A stretch of DNA of 64,000 bases, from the NCBI GenBank assembly GCA_016713405.1, contig JADJPF010000016.1:1-64000 (forward strand), given 5' to 3'. The notes beneath the pieces were generated by a model. That model saw only the letters and a list, made by a program, of their open reading frames with translations. It had not been told where the DNA came from and did not search any database. Numbering within the stretch: the first letter of the stretch is position 1; each line of letters opens with the position of its first letter. This stretch comes from Blastocatellia bacterium. GTDB taxonomy: Bacteria > Acidobacteriota > Blastocatellia > Chloracidobacteriales > JADJPF01. Position numbers and translations under genes: made by a program. Below are positions 43,360-51,795 of this stretch, in pieces.

Positions 43360-43757
43360 TTTGCTTTCTCCTTAAACTAAATGTAATAGCAACAATAAAA
43401 TTATAGGTTTGGACTAAGTTAAATATAAGTTAGGGTAGTACACTTTTTTTAGTGTCCTAATAATTACGGCGTAAACTAAGTAAGTTAATATTTCTTGAAT
43501 TTCTTGAGTCTTGAAGGGACGAAATAATTGTAGCCTAGGTCGTAAGACCTAAGCCTAGTGATTATACATAACTAGAATCACGTAGCGACAACATAATAAA
43601 CCTAATTAACACAATATTTAAATTATGTCGTCACTACGTGACTCTGTAAATACTATGCTATCATACGTAAGGTTGAGACCTTACGCTACAACTATGCCGC
43701 CCCGTTGGGGCTTTAAGAGATAAAACCTCAGAAAACTTTGTTTACAGTGTAATAATT
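43360..43757. repeat. palindromic repeat cluster
   Basis: A 398-bp gap containing several nested palindromes: AGGTC-GTAA-GACCT (43537-43550); a 20-bp imperfect inverted repeat (43578-43597 and 43622-43641, with core TCACGTAG...CTACGTGA); CGTAAGGT-TGAG-ACCTTACG (43666-43685); and GCCCC-GTT-GGGGC (43699-43711). The modules look like REP/MITE-type dispersed repeats that I have seen in other large genomes with 'gctacaactatg' spacers. No open frame. Elsewhere in this window the motif is absent. Confidence 0.65.
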
Positions 43758-44864
43758 TTAATTATCTAATTTAGCTTTTTCTATAAGGGTTTTTTCGGTA
43801 TTTTCTGCTGACAAGATTCTTTCAATTACTGTCTTAAACTCTTCTGCTACAATCGGTTTGCTGGGGTTATAGATATGAATTGCATCAAAAAATAACTCTT
43901 CTTTGTTAGGTAATTGGTCAAATTTTGCTGCTAAATCTATCAACGGTATATTAGTTTCTTGAGCTATTTCTTTGATGATTTTATTGTACTTTTCTGTTAG
44001 TAAAATCATATCTGCACTGCTATTTGTAAAATGTGGCATTTGCGCTTTTGCTAGTGCATCAGGCGAAATTTTATTATGAAAAATAGATGGTAATGTTACT
44101 AGTATTGGTTTAGCATTGTTGCTTTTTACTAGTGAAATCATTTCTTTAACATTATTTATATACCAGCTAGGCACAAAGTCTTGATATTTAGCTGAGTTTA
44201 TCGGTTCTGTTGTCTTAAACTTAGGCCGTAGTTTTAAGAAAATTAGACTACGTAACTTAGAAGCAAACCGTGAGTATTGCAGCATATTGGAAATTTTTGC
44301 AATTACCCCTGTTCGCGCTTCATTCATAATTCTTTCAGGATCATTAATGTAGAGATCATTCCAACCAATATAAATTGTAACTATATCAGGTTTATACTTT
44401 AGCGATAACTTTAATCTTTCCAATGCTTTATTTGAATCATAGCCTTCTACACCACCATTAATTACTTCAAAAGCTTTTTGCTCTTTACCTTGATTAAGTA
44501 AATCTTCTAGCTGCCTTGGATAAGGTGCTGTTTCTGGAATACCTTCAAAGGTGCAAGAATCACCAATACATAAAATTCTAGTCATGCTGGCGGCTTTTTC
44601 TGCACTGAATTCTGGGCCGCGATAGCCTAAAGAGTTGATTACAAGAGCCTCTCGGTTTTTCTTTTCATTAATTCTTTTGTGATTTGGAACTAATTCATAA
44701 CCAAGCTTTGGGTTATCGGAAAATCTTTTATAAACATCTAGTTGGTTGCCTTGTGCGCGGTCAAGTAGTCGTGAACCGACTTCTAAAGTAATAAGTGCAA
44801 TAAAAAGAATAAAAAAAGAAAAAAGTATTTTTTTCTTAGTCGTTAACTTAGGTTTTTCTGACAT
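43758..44864 (-). CDS. membrane-anchored SGNH/GDSL-type hydrolase
   Basis: Start at the ATG 44864 (MSEKPKLTTKK); the longer TTG start at 44888 is rejected. A membrane helix (about 13-32, ILFSFFILFIALITLEVG) anchors a periplasmic SGNH domain: LCIGDSCTFEG (nucleophile Ser), the GWNDLY block III and DAIHIYN with the Asp-His pair. These enzymes are esterases that trim acetyl or other acyl groups from polysaccharides or lipids. It lies 35 bp from the TonB receptor on the same strand. Confidence 0.85.
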   Translation of the reverse strand: MSEKPKLTTKKKILFSFFILFIALITLEVGSRLLDRAQGNQLDVYKRFSDNPKLGYELVPNHKRINEKKNREALVINSLGYRGPEFSAEKAASMTRILCIGDSCTFEGIPETAPYPRQLEDLLNQGKEQKAFEVINGGVEGYDSNKALERLKLSLKYKPDIVTIYIGWNDLYINDPERIMNEARTGVIAKISNMLQYSRFASKLRSLIFLKLRPKFKTTEPINSAKYQDFVPSWYINNVKEMISLVKSNNAKPILVTLPSIFHNKISPDALAKAQMPHFTNSSADMILLTEKYNKIIKEIAQETNIPLIDLAAKFDQLPNKEELFFDAIHIYNPSKPIVAEEFKTVIERILSAENTEKTLIEKAKLDN

Positions 44865-44899
44865 AGTTATCTTAAAAATTTTCCTCAAAAAAGATTTTG

Positions 44900-47800
44900 C
44901 TAAAAGCTAAACCGGATGCCTAATTGTAGTTGTCGTGCTGGGCTAGCATCGCGAAAACGGTCTGGTGTAGCGATAAAACGCCCGTTTTCCATTGGTGGTA
45001 GATTAAAGCTACCATCTGCATTAGGCGGAAAAACTCGGTTTAGTGAAAGAATATTTACTCTATTGAAAAGGTTAAAGGCTTCTAATGTCAAGTTAACTTG
45101 ATAGCGATCCTTTAGGCGAATCATTCTAGTTAATCTCATATCAAAGCTAGCAAATTTTGGTGAAATGCCAGCATTGCGAGCAATTCCAGCCGGACGATCC
45201 CCTGGAGGATTATCACCATTGCGGTTTAAGTCTACACCCGCTAACAAGTTAAAAGGTCGTCCAGAATTTACAGTAATAATTGCTGATAGTTGAAAATCTT
45301 TTAAGAAAACATTTTGACTATAACCTATGTCAAATGTTCCGCTAGCAACAAATCGTTGTCTTACATCATTTACAGAAAAACCACGCTCACCAACCAAGTT
45401 TAATGAATCTCCAACTTCTTCTTGTTCAGCTTGAAAATCTACAAAATTATCTAATGTTTTTGAATAGGTATAAGTAATTAATCCACCAATTCGATTAGAT
45501 AGCCGACGATTAACCAGTAAACTTACGCCGTGATAATAACTATCTCCGCTACCTTCAAAACTAAAAACATCTCCACGATCTGGAAAAACTCGTCCACCTG
45601 GATCACCAAGTTCAGGTCTGATAATGGGATTAATATTTCGACTTCTAAGCAAATGTAAGCCTCGAACTAACTGATAATTAACCGTTAAAACCGTATTGGA
45701 ATTTATGGAATAATCAAAACCAAAGTTAGCTTGATGAGCATAAGCATTCTTAAAATTAGGGTCAGGGACAAATGTTCTAACAGGAAAAATTGTATTAGCT
45801 AACTCGGCTGGAAATTGTCCATTTTCAGGAAAACGCCGTCCGGGTTGGGAAAAAGCCTTTATCAATGCTTGATTAATAGCTGGTTGCCCAGGTCTTGCAG
45901 GATTTCCTAAAATTAACAGTGCTGTTTTAGTTCTTACTCCATCCACAATTTTAGTTGCAAAAATTGTCCCAACTTGAGTAACTCCATAAAATAGCCCATA
46001 AGCCCCATGAATTGAAAGTTTATTGCTTTTTCCGGGAGTGTAAGCAAAAGCAATTCTTGGGCTAAGGTGATTGCCGCTAGTGCTTGGATAAGGATCGTCT
46101 AAGCCTTCGCGGTCATAACGCGCACCTAGTTTTAAGGTTAAATTAGGCTTAATTTTAATGTCATCTTGGACAAAGAAAGAAATGTAATTGCTTTTAATTC
46201 CTGAAAAAGCATTGCCAAAACCTTGAACAAAGGCTGCTGGAAGCGGCAAATCACCTACAGCACCTAAGCCCGGAATTGTACCAAAAGCAACGGTTAAAAA
46301 AGCTTTTTGTGCAGGAGTTCGCAAGCTTGGATCTAAGTTTTGTAACGCGCTAATAGTTGGAAGTCCGGGAATGCCGGTTTGCATAGCAAAATCTATTGGC
46401 TGAAATACGGCTAAACCGCCATAAACTACAGGTAGCGCGGTTTTATCTTCATCAGAAGTAACAAAATATAAATCTGCTCCAGCCTTTATTGAGTGTCGAG
46501 AAGTTGAAAAGCTAAAGTTATTAAAAACTTGGTAAATTCTTTCTAGTCTTGGTTGTGGTAGCAATGTATTTCGTCCTGAAAAAATCAAACCTTCATCAGC
46601 AAAAATATTAAGTAGCGGGCCTAGGTTTGGGTCAAGGCTATCAATTACTTGTCTACGTCGGGCATATAAAAAGCGAGACTCTAAAACTAGTTGAGGTGAA
46701 AGAATTGCTGTATTTGTTGCAGCAATAGCATCATCGCGCAATTGTCCAAGTCCGCCAGCACTTTGGGCGACTAACCCGCCAAAAGCTTGTAAATTTTCAT
46801 CTACACCACGAGAAAAATTATAGCGTAGCGATAATGTATCTTTATTACTTAGCTGGCTACGTGTAGAAATTAGAAAAGAGTTATTAAATTGCTCAAAAGG
46901 AATATCTCCATTTCTAGTAGGGAAACCTAAGCGATTTAATGCACCAATAGCAAGATCGCTAATTGTTACAAAATTAGTAGCAGTAACGTCTAGCCGTTCA
47001 TAAGAGCTAAAGAAAAAATGTTTATTTTTAACAATCGGGCCGCCCATAGAAAAACCAAATTGATATTGTGAAAAAGGCGGATTGCTACGAGCAAAAGCGT
47101 TACGAGCGTTTAAGTCTTGGTTACGGTTAAAAAGAAATGCTGATCCATGATATTCATTTGTTCCAGATTTAGTAACAATGTTGACAATGCCACCTAAAGC
47201 CCGGCCAAACTCAGCAGAATAGCTATTGCTTACAACTTGAAATTCTTGCACAGCGTCTTGGCTAAATGTTGAACGAACAGAGGACGACCCTAAATCATTA
47301 TTATCTAGTCCATCAATAGTAATATTATTTTGTCTAGGTGTTTGTCCATTAAAAGAAAGTCCACTTGCCGCAGCAGGGCCTTGAATAGGCAGACGGTCAA
47401 TATTTACGCCAGGTGTTGTAAGCGAAAAATCTAAAAAATTTCGTCGATTAATTGGCAGATTTTCTATTCTTTGTCGGTCAATTGTGGTGCTAACTTCGGT
47501 TTTGTTTACTTCTAAAATTGGTGTAGCACCGCTTACTTCTATAACTTCCTGGCTTGCGCCTGTTGCAAGCTCTATTTCTAAATTAATAACTTGTCCAAGT
47601 GTAAGTAGCAAACGTCTTAATTGTGGGCTAAAACCATCTGCTGCAACTTTAATGTCATATTCTCCAGGAGGCAATAAACTCATAGTAAAGCCTCCTAATT
47701 CATTTGTGGTTGCTTCTCGCTCTAAACCTGTAGCAGGGCTTTTTACCAGCACTTGCGCCCCAGCAATTACCGCACCTGTAGAGTCTTTTATTGTCCCTGC

Positions 47801-47908
47801 TAGCCCTGCTGAAGTTGCGCCAGCAGATTGAGCAAAAGTATTTGTAGCTAAAAGACAAAAGCAACATAGCCAAAACGCAAGTTTGCAAGCTAGTAAAATA
47901 TATTTCAT
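44900..47908 (-). CDS. TonB-dependent outer-membrane receptor with N-terminal carboxypeptidase-regulatory domain
   Basis: 1002 residues. Signal peptide 1-26 (cleavage near TFAQSAG), a carboxypeptidase-regulatory beta-sandwich at about 33-115 (LAGTIKDSTGAVIAGAQVLV, ELGGFTMSLLPPGEYDIKV), plug domain at about 125-240 and a 22-stranded barrel to the end, finishing with the aromatic QLGIRFSF. This is the typical large-receptor architecture in Acidobacteriota, thought to take up carbohydrates or other large ligands. The ligand cannot be told. It probably forms an operon with the SGNH hydrolase behind it. Confidence 0.93.
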   Translation of the reverse strand: MKYILLACKLAFWLCCFCLLATNTFAQSAGATSAGLAGTIKDSTGAVIAGAQVLVKSPATGLEREATTNELGGFTMSLLPPGEYDIKVAADGFSPQLRRLLLTLGQVINLEIELATGASQEVIEVSGATPILEVNKTEVSTTIDRQRIENLPINRRNFLDFSLTTPGVNIDRLPIQGPAAASGLSFNGQTPRQNNITIDGLDNNDLGSSSVRSTFSQDAVQEFQVVSNSYSAEFGRALGGIVNIVTKSGTNEYHGSAFLFNRNQDLNARNAFARSNPPFSQYQFGFSMGGPIVKNKHFFFSSYERLDVTATNFVTISDLAIGALNRLGFPTRNGDIPFEQFNNSFLISTRSQLSNKDTLSLRYNFSRGVDENLQAFGGLVAQSAGGLGQLRDDAIAATNTAILSPQLVLESRFLYARRRQVIDSLDPNLGPLLNIFADEGLIFSGRNTLLPQPRLERIYQVFNNFSFSTSRHSIKAGADLYFVTSDEDKTALPVVYGGLAVFQPIDFAMQTGIPGLPTISALQNLDPSLRTPAQKAFLTVAFGTIPGLGAVGDLPLPAAFVQGFGNAFSGIKSNYISFFVQDDIKIKPNLTLKLGARYDREGLDDPYPSTSGNHLSPRIAFAYTPGKSNKLSIHGAYGLFYGVTQVGTIFATKIVDGVRTKTALLILGNPARPGQPAINQALIKAFSQPGRRFPENGQFPAELANTIFPVRTFVPDPNFKNAYAHQANFGFDYSINSNTVLTVNYQLVRGLHLLRSRNINPIIRPELGDPGGRVFPDRGDVFSFEGSGDSYYHGVSLLVNRRLSNRIGGLITYTYSKTLDNFVDFQAEQEEVGDSLNLVGERGFSVNDVRQRFVASGTFDIGYSQNVFLKDFQLSAIITVNSGRPFNLLAGVDLNRNGDNPPGDRPAGIARNAGISPKFASFDMRLTRMIRLKDRYQVNLTLEAFNLFNRVNILSLNRVFPPNADGSFNLPPMENGRFIATPDRFRDASPARQLQLGIRFSF

Positions 47909-47962
47909 ACCTTATTCCTTAAAATTTATTGATTTTTGAGCGAGAAAACAAAGAAAAAACAA

Positions 47963-48382
47963 TTATTCACCAATGATTTTAACTAAGACACGTTTTTTTC
48001 TCATACCATCAAATTCACCATAAAAGATTTGTTCCCAAGGGCCAAAGTCCAAATGTCCATTAGTTATAGCTACAACAACTTCACGCCCCATAATTTGGCG
48101 TTTCATATGAGCATCAGCATTATCTTCGCCCGTGTTGTTATGGCGGTATTGCGAAGTAGGTTCATGAGGAGCAAGTTTTTCTAACCATTTTTCATAGTCA
48201 TGATGCAAGCCTGATTCATCATCATTAATAAAAACCGATGCAGTAATGTGCATTGCATTAACCAGTACAAAACCTTCTTTTACACCACTTTCTTTAAGGC
48301 AAGTTTCTACTTGAGGAGTGATATTGATAAAACCTCGTCGTGCAGCAACTTGAAACCAAAGTTCTTTGCGATAACTTTTCAT
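47963..48382 (-). CDS. yjbQ: YjbQ (UPF0047) family protein
   Basis: 139 residues, full length for the family. Conserved blocks are VNAMHITASVFINDDE, HHDYEKWLEKLAPHE, MKRQIMGREVVVAITNGHLD and GPWEQIFYGEFDG. YjbQ proteins can act as a weak thiamine-phosphate synthase in vitro, but their physiological role is not settled. Cytoplasmic. It lies alone between the ATPase terminator and the TonB receptor, on the same strand as both. Confidence 0.92.
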   Translation of the reverse strand: MKSYRKELWFQVAARRGFINITPQVETCLKESGVKEGFVLVNAMHITASVFINDDESGLHHDYEKWLEKLAPHEPTSQYRHNNTGEDNADAHMKRQIMGREVVVAITNGHLDFGPWEQIFYGEFDGMRKKRVLVKIIGE

Positions 48383-48548
48383 TATTATTTTCTCCTAAGA
48401 GTTTTGGTTTTAGTAATTTATTTGTTTTATTTATAAATAAAATTGATTAATCTTCTGATTTTTGACTAGTCATTATTATATATGCTAAAGAGTAAATTAA
48501 GCCAAACAACCATTACAAAATAAAAATTTATTAATTTTTAAGCTTACA

Positions 48549-48592
48549 AAAAATCCCTCATCAAAATAAAAATTATAATTGATGAGGGGTTT
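48549..48592 (-). terminator. rho-independent terminator of the P-type ATPase gene
   Basis: On the minus strand a CCCCTCATCAA arm pairs with TTGATGAGGGA (one G-U), long AT loop, followed by a T run. It is about 20 bases after the ATPase stop. Confidence 0.75.
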
Positions 48593-48614
48593 TGCTTTGT
48601 CAAACTTTATCAAA

Positions 48615-51080
48615 CTAGGTGTTAACTTGTGCATTGCTGTCAGAAAGTTTTCCTTGCATAGCAGTTTGGTGAGGAGAAATGCTGGTTGCTCTTACTATAA
48701 ATTTTTCTATTTCTATAGCAACAAAAATTACTAAACTTAAAGCAACGCAAATAGCTAGATCCATTAAAGATAAAGCGACTGTATCAAAAAACTTTTGCAA
48801 AAATGGTACATAAGTTATAGCTATTTGCATCAAGATAGTTAAGCTTACTGCGCCAAGCAATGGTTTATTTGAAAGAATCCCTATTTGAAAGAGTGAATAT
48901 TTATTAGAACGTACTGCCATTATTAGATTCATACGGGAAAAAATCAAAGTTGTAAGAATCATTGTTTGCCAAGTTGCTAAGTTATTGGTTTTATACCAAT
49001 AACCAACCATAGCCAAGACAGAACCTACAAGCAACCCACCCCAAACTATTTGCGCTATAACTCTACGGCTAAAAATACTTTCATTTGGGTAGTTTGGAGG
49101 TCGTTTCATTATGTCTTGCTCTGCTGGTTCAAGACCTAAAGCAACCGAAGGTAGCCCATCCGCCACTAGATTTAACCAAAGGATTTGAAGCGGTTGCAGT
49201 GGCAAACCTAGACCAAAAATAGGCGCAATTAGAGTTACCCAAATAGCAGCTAAATTGCCTGTAAGAGTTTGTTTGATATATTTTTTAATGTTGTCATAGA
49301 TGACACGGCCTTCTTCTACTGCGGCAACAATCGTGGCAAAATTATCATCTGTTAGCACCATATCAGAGGCTTCTTTGGAAACGTCTGTCCCAGTAATTCC
49401 CATTGCTACGCCGATGTCAGCTTTTTTTAGTGCAGGAGCATCATTAACACCGTCGCCCGTCATTGCTACAACATGCCCATTATTTTGCAAAGCTTGGACA
49501 ATTTTAAGTTTATGTTCAGGTGCAACACGAGCATAAACCGCTACATCATTGACTACTTTATTTAGCTCTTCTACAGAAAGTTTATCTAGTTCTTGACCTG
49601 TTAAAATCTTGTCATTACTAGTAATACCTAAATCTTTAGCAATAAATTGTGCTGTTAATGGATGATCACCTGTAATCATAATTGGGTGTATTCCTGCACT
49701 TTTACAAACGGCCACAGCGTCTTTAACCTCTGGCCGAGCAGGGTCAATCATTCCCATCATTCCAATAAAAACTAAATCTTGCTCTATTTCAGCCATGCTT
49801 TTATTAATTTGATCAGCATCTAGCAGACGAAAAGCTATACCCAAAACACGTTTGCCGGTTTGCGTCATTTCATCGTGTGCAAGCATTATTCTTTCTCGCC
49901 ATTTATCTGTTAGAGGCTCTACTTTTGCTTGGATTATTACAGATTTAGTCATATGCAATAGTCCATCTACAGCACCTTTGGTAAAAGCTAAATAAGGCAG
50001 GTTGGATGCTAAAAGTTGCTCTTTTACAGGTTGAATTAAAGCTAACATTTCACTATTTTTATCATCAGGGCTAGCAAGTTTATGAATGGTAGTCATTCTT
50101 TTACGTTCAGAATCAAATGGGACTTCTGCCACTCTAGGTAAAACTTTTTCAAGCTCTGGCTTAATAATATTGTGATTAGCTGCTGCAATAACTAAAGCAT
50201 TTTCGGTTGGATCGCCTATTGTGCTAATGGCCTCTTTTTTAGCAAGATTTTTATCATCGTTAGTTTTTATTATTACATCTGTACATAACGCTCCACCAAC
50301 TAAAAGCAAAGCTAGTTCTTGGTCTTTATTAGAAAGTGCAAATTTCTTTTCTTTATTAGTTAAATCTAACTTATCACCAGCAACATCTAGCATTGTCACC
50401 GTCATACGGTTTTCTGTAAGTGTGCCAGTTTTATCAGAACAAATAACAGTAATTGATCCTAGAGTTTCAACGGCTGGTAATTTACGGATTAAAGCATGCC
50501 GTTTAAGCATTCGTTGAGAGCCTAGAGCTAAAGTAATTGTTACAACGGCGGGTAAAGCTTCTGGTATTGCTGCAACAGCTAAACTTACAGCCATTAGCAT
50601 CATAAAACCAATAGGCTCACCTCTTAATAAACCTAAAACAAAAATGATAGATACTAATACTAGAATACCTATAAGTAAGCTTTTTCCAACTTGGTCTAAG
50701 CGTTTTTGTAGTGGAGTAGGTTCTTGGTTGACATTTTGAATTAATGTAGCAATTTTGCCTAATTCAGTATTCATGCCTGTAGAATCAACAATTGCTTGGC
50801 CTCGTCCATAGGTGACAACTGTTCCCATATAGGCCATATTAATTCTATCACCTAGGGGAAGGTCTGTGCTGGCAGCAAAATCAGCCTTTTTTTCTACTGC
50901 ATCGGATTCGCCAGTTAAAGCAGCTTCCTGGATTTTTAAGTTGGCACTTTCCAGAATCCTACAATCTGCTGGGATAATATTTCCTGCTTCAATTAAGACA
51001 ATATCGCCTGTTACAAGTTCACGGGCAGAAACGTCTTGGACGGTTCCATCTCGGCGGACTTTAACACTAGGAACAGCTAA
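48615..51080 (-). CDS. cation-transporting P-type ATPase (Ca2+ P2A type), main part
   Basis: The frame is open from about 51080 (LAVPSVKVRRDGT), although the first ATG is at 50837. It has TGES (actuator), the M4 ion motif PEALPAVVTITLALG, the phosphorylation site SDKTGTLTENRMT, KGA in the nucleotide domain and TGDGVNDAPALKKADIG (hinge), then the C-terminal membrane helices of the PacL/SERCA group. It pumps Ca2+ or a similar divalent cation out of the cytoplasm. The first 111 residues are in the next entry: the run of six T at 51081-51086 (A on the coding strand) is one short of the seven needed to join the frames. The whole protein would be about 932 residues, normal for the family. Confidence 0.9.
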   Translation of the reverse strand, partial: LAVPSVKVRRDGTVQDVSARELVTGDIVLIEAGNIIPADCRILESANLKIQEAALTGESDAVEKKADFAASTDLPLGDRINMAYMGTVVTYGRGQAIVDSTGMNTELGKIATLIQNVNQEPTPLQKRLDQVGKSLLIGILVLVSIIFVLGLLRGEPIGFMMLMAVSLAVAAIPEALPAVVTITLALGSQRMLKRHALIRKLPAVETLGSITVICSDKTGTLTENRMTVTMLDVAGDKLDLTNKEKKFALSNKDQELALLLVGGALCTDVIIKTNDDKNLAKKEAISTIGDPTENALVIAAANHNIIKPELEKVLPRVAEVPFDSERKRMTTIHKLASPDDKNSEMLALIQPVKEQLLASNLPYLAFTKGAVDGLLHMTKSVIIQAKVEPLTDKWRERIMLAHDEMTQTGKRVLGIAFRLLDADQINKSMAEIEQDLVFIGMMGMIDPARPEVKDAVAVCKSAGIHPIMITGDHPLTAQFIAKDLGITSNDKILTGQELDKLSVEELNKVVNDVAVYARVAPEHKLKIVQALQNNGHVVAMTGDGVNDAPALKKADIGVAMGITGTDVSKEASDMVLTDDNFATIVAAVEEGRVIYDNIKKYIKQTLTGNLAAIWVTLIAPIFGLGLPLQPLQILWLNLVADGLPSVALGLEPAEQDIMKRPPNYPNESIFSRRVIAQIVWGGLLVGSVLAMVGYWYKTNNLATWQTMILTTLIFSRMNLIMAVRSNKYSLFQIGILSNKPLLGAVSLTILMQIAITYVPFLQKFFDTVALSLMDLAICVALSLVIFVAIEIEKFIVRATSISPHQTAMQGKLSDSNAQVNT

Positions 51081-51412
51081 TTTTTTAGCGCGGCAATGGC
51101 TTTTTCTGCCTTTAATTCCTGACTTAAGCCTAATAAAGCGTTAAGAACTACAATAGCCATAATTGCAATAGCGTCTTTGTAATCAGCCAACATAGCAGAA
51201 ACAATAGCAGCAAAAATTAAAATAATTACCATTGTTGCTGTAAGTTGTTCCCAAAGTATTAACCAAGGGCTTTTTACCCCTTGTTCTACTAATTCATTAT
51301 GCCCATTTTCTTCTAGCCTTTTGGTTGCTTCTGCACTTGTTAAACCATTGTTTATATTTGTATTTAGCTTTTTGACCACTTCTTCAAGGTTTAATTTATA
51401 GCTATTGTTCAT
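51077..51412 (-). CDS. cation-transporting P-type ATPase, N-terminal part
   Basis: 111 residues: the N-terminal cation-ATPase domain (LNTNINNGLTSAEATKRLEENGHNEL) and the first two membrane helices (TATMVIILIFAAIVSAML and AIAIMAIVVLNALLGLSQE). It runs out at KAIAALKN and a stop where the A run is one short. The ATG at 51412 is preceded by AAGGAGAG, so this is the true start of the ATPase gene and not a separate gene. Confidence 0.87.
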   Translation of the reverse strand: MNNSYKLNLEEVVKKLNTNINNGLTSAEATKRLEENGHNELVEQGVKSPWLILWEQLTATMVIILIFAAIVSAMLADYKDAIAIMAIVVLNALLGLSQELKAEKAIAALKN

Positions 51413-51795
51413 TTGTGACTCTCCTTAAATTAGTACCTGACGACTAAGATGCAACCTTTATGCCTATTAAAATGTTTTGTTTTTCCAGGTAATTGGAAAA
51501 TCTCTATCCATAGGCTAATCAATTAGTTAGCTAGTTTACTAGTTATGTTACTAGCTAATTTTATAAATTGTGGAAAATTTCCCACTTAGTTTTATTTAGT
51601 TTTAACGAAAATTGTATATTTTGCCAAAACTTTTGCCAGGCAAAATAATAATCTTTTATAAATTGGCATAAATTTTGCGGTTACTTAAATTAGCTAAGGT
51701 TTTTGGGAAAATTTCCCAACCAAATTTTGCAGCTTTATGTTTATTGAAAATTTAGTATTTTTATCTTGGAAATACTAATAGAGTCAGGAGGCAAT
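51413..51795. other. 383-bp intergenic region (divergent promoters)
   Basis: No open frame. It holds the start regions of the leftward ATPase and rightward FHA gene. Palindromic elements include TTAGCTAG...CTAGCTAA (about 51527-51558) and GGGAAAATTTCCC (about 51706-51718). A sigma-54-like site is described separately. Confidence 0.4.
51663..51678 (+). promoter_or_regulatory. candidate sigma-54 promoter
   Basis: TTGGCATAAATTTTGC has the GG and GC elements 12 bases apart and matches TTGGCA-N6-TTGC apart from a mismatch at the CAC position. It lies about 118 bases before the FHA gene start. It is weaker than the site at 18053. Confidence 0.35.

Noticed and set aside
43699..43711. GCCCC-GTT-GGGGC as a simple terminator
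   Set aside because: It is embedded in several other palindromes and the T run after it is short, so it is listed with the repeat cluster.
49300..50517. Plus-strand open frames opposite the P-type ATPase
   Set aside because: They are antisense shadows with Ser/Thr-rich composition and no ribosome binding sites; the same applies to those opposite zwf, the PATAN gene, the FG-GAP gene and the TonB receptor.
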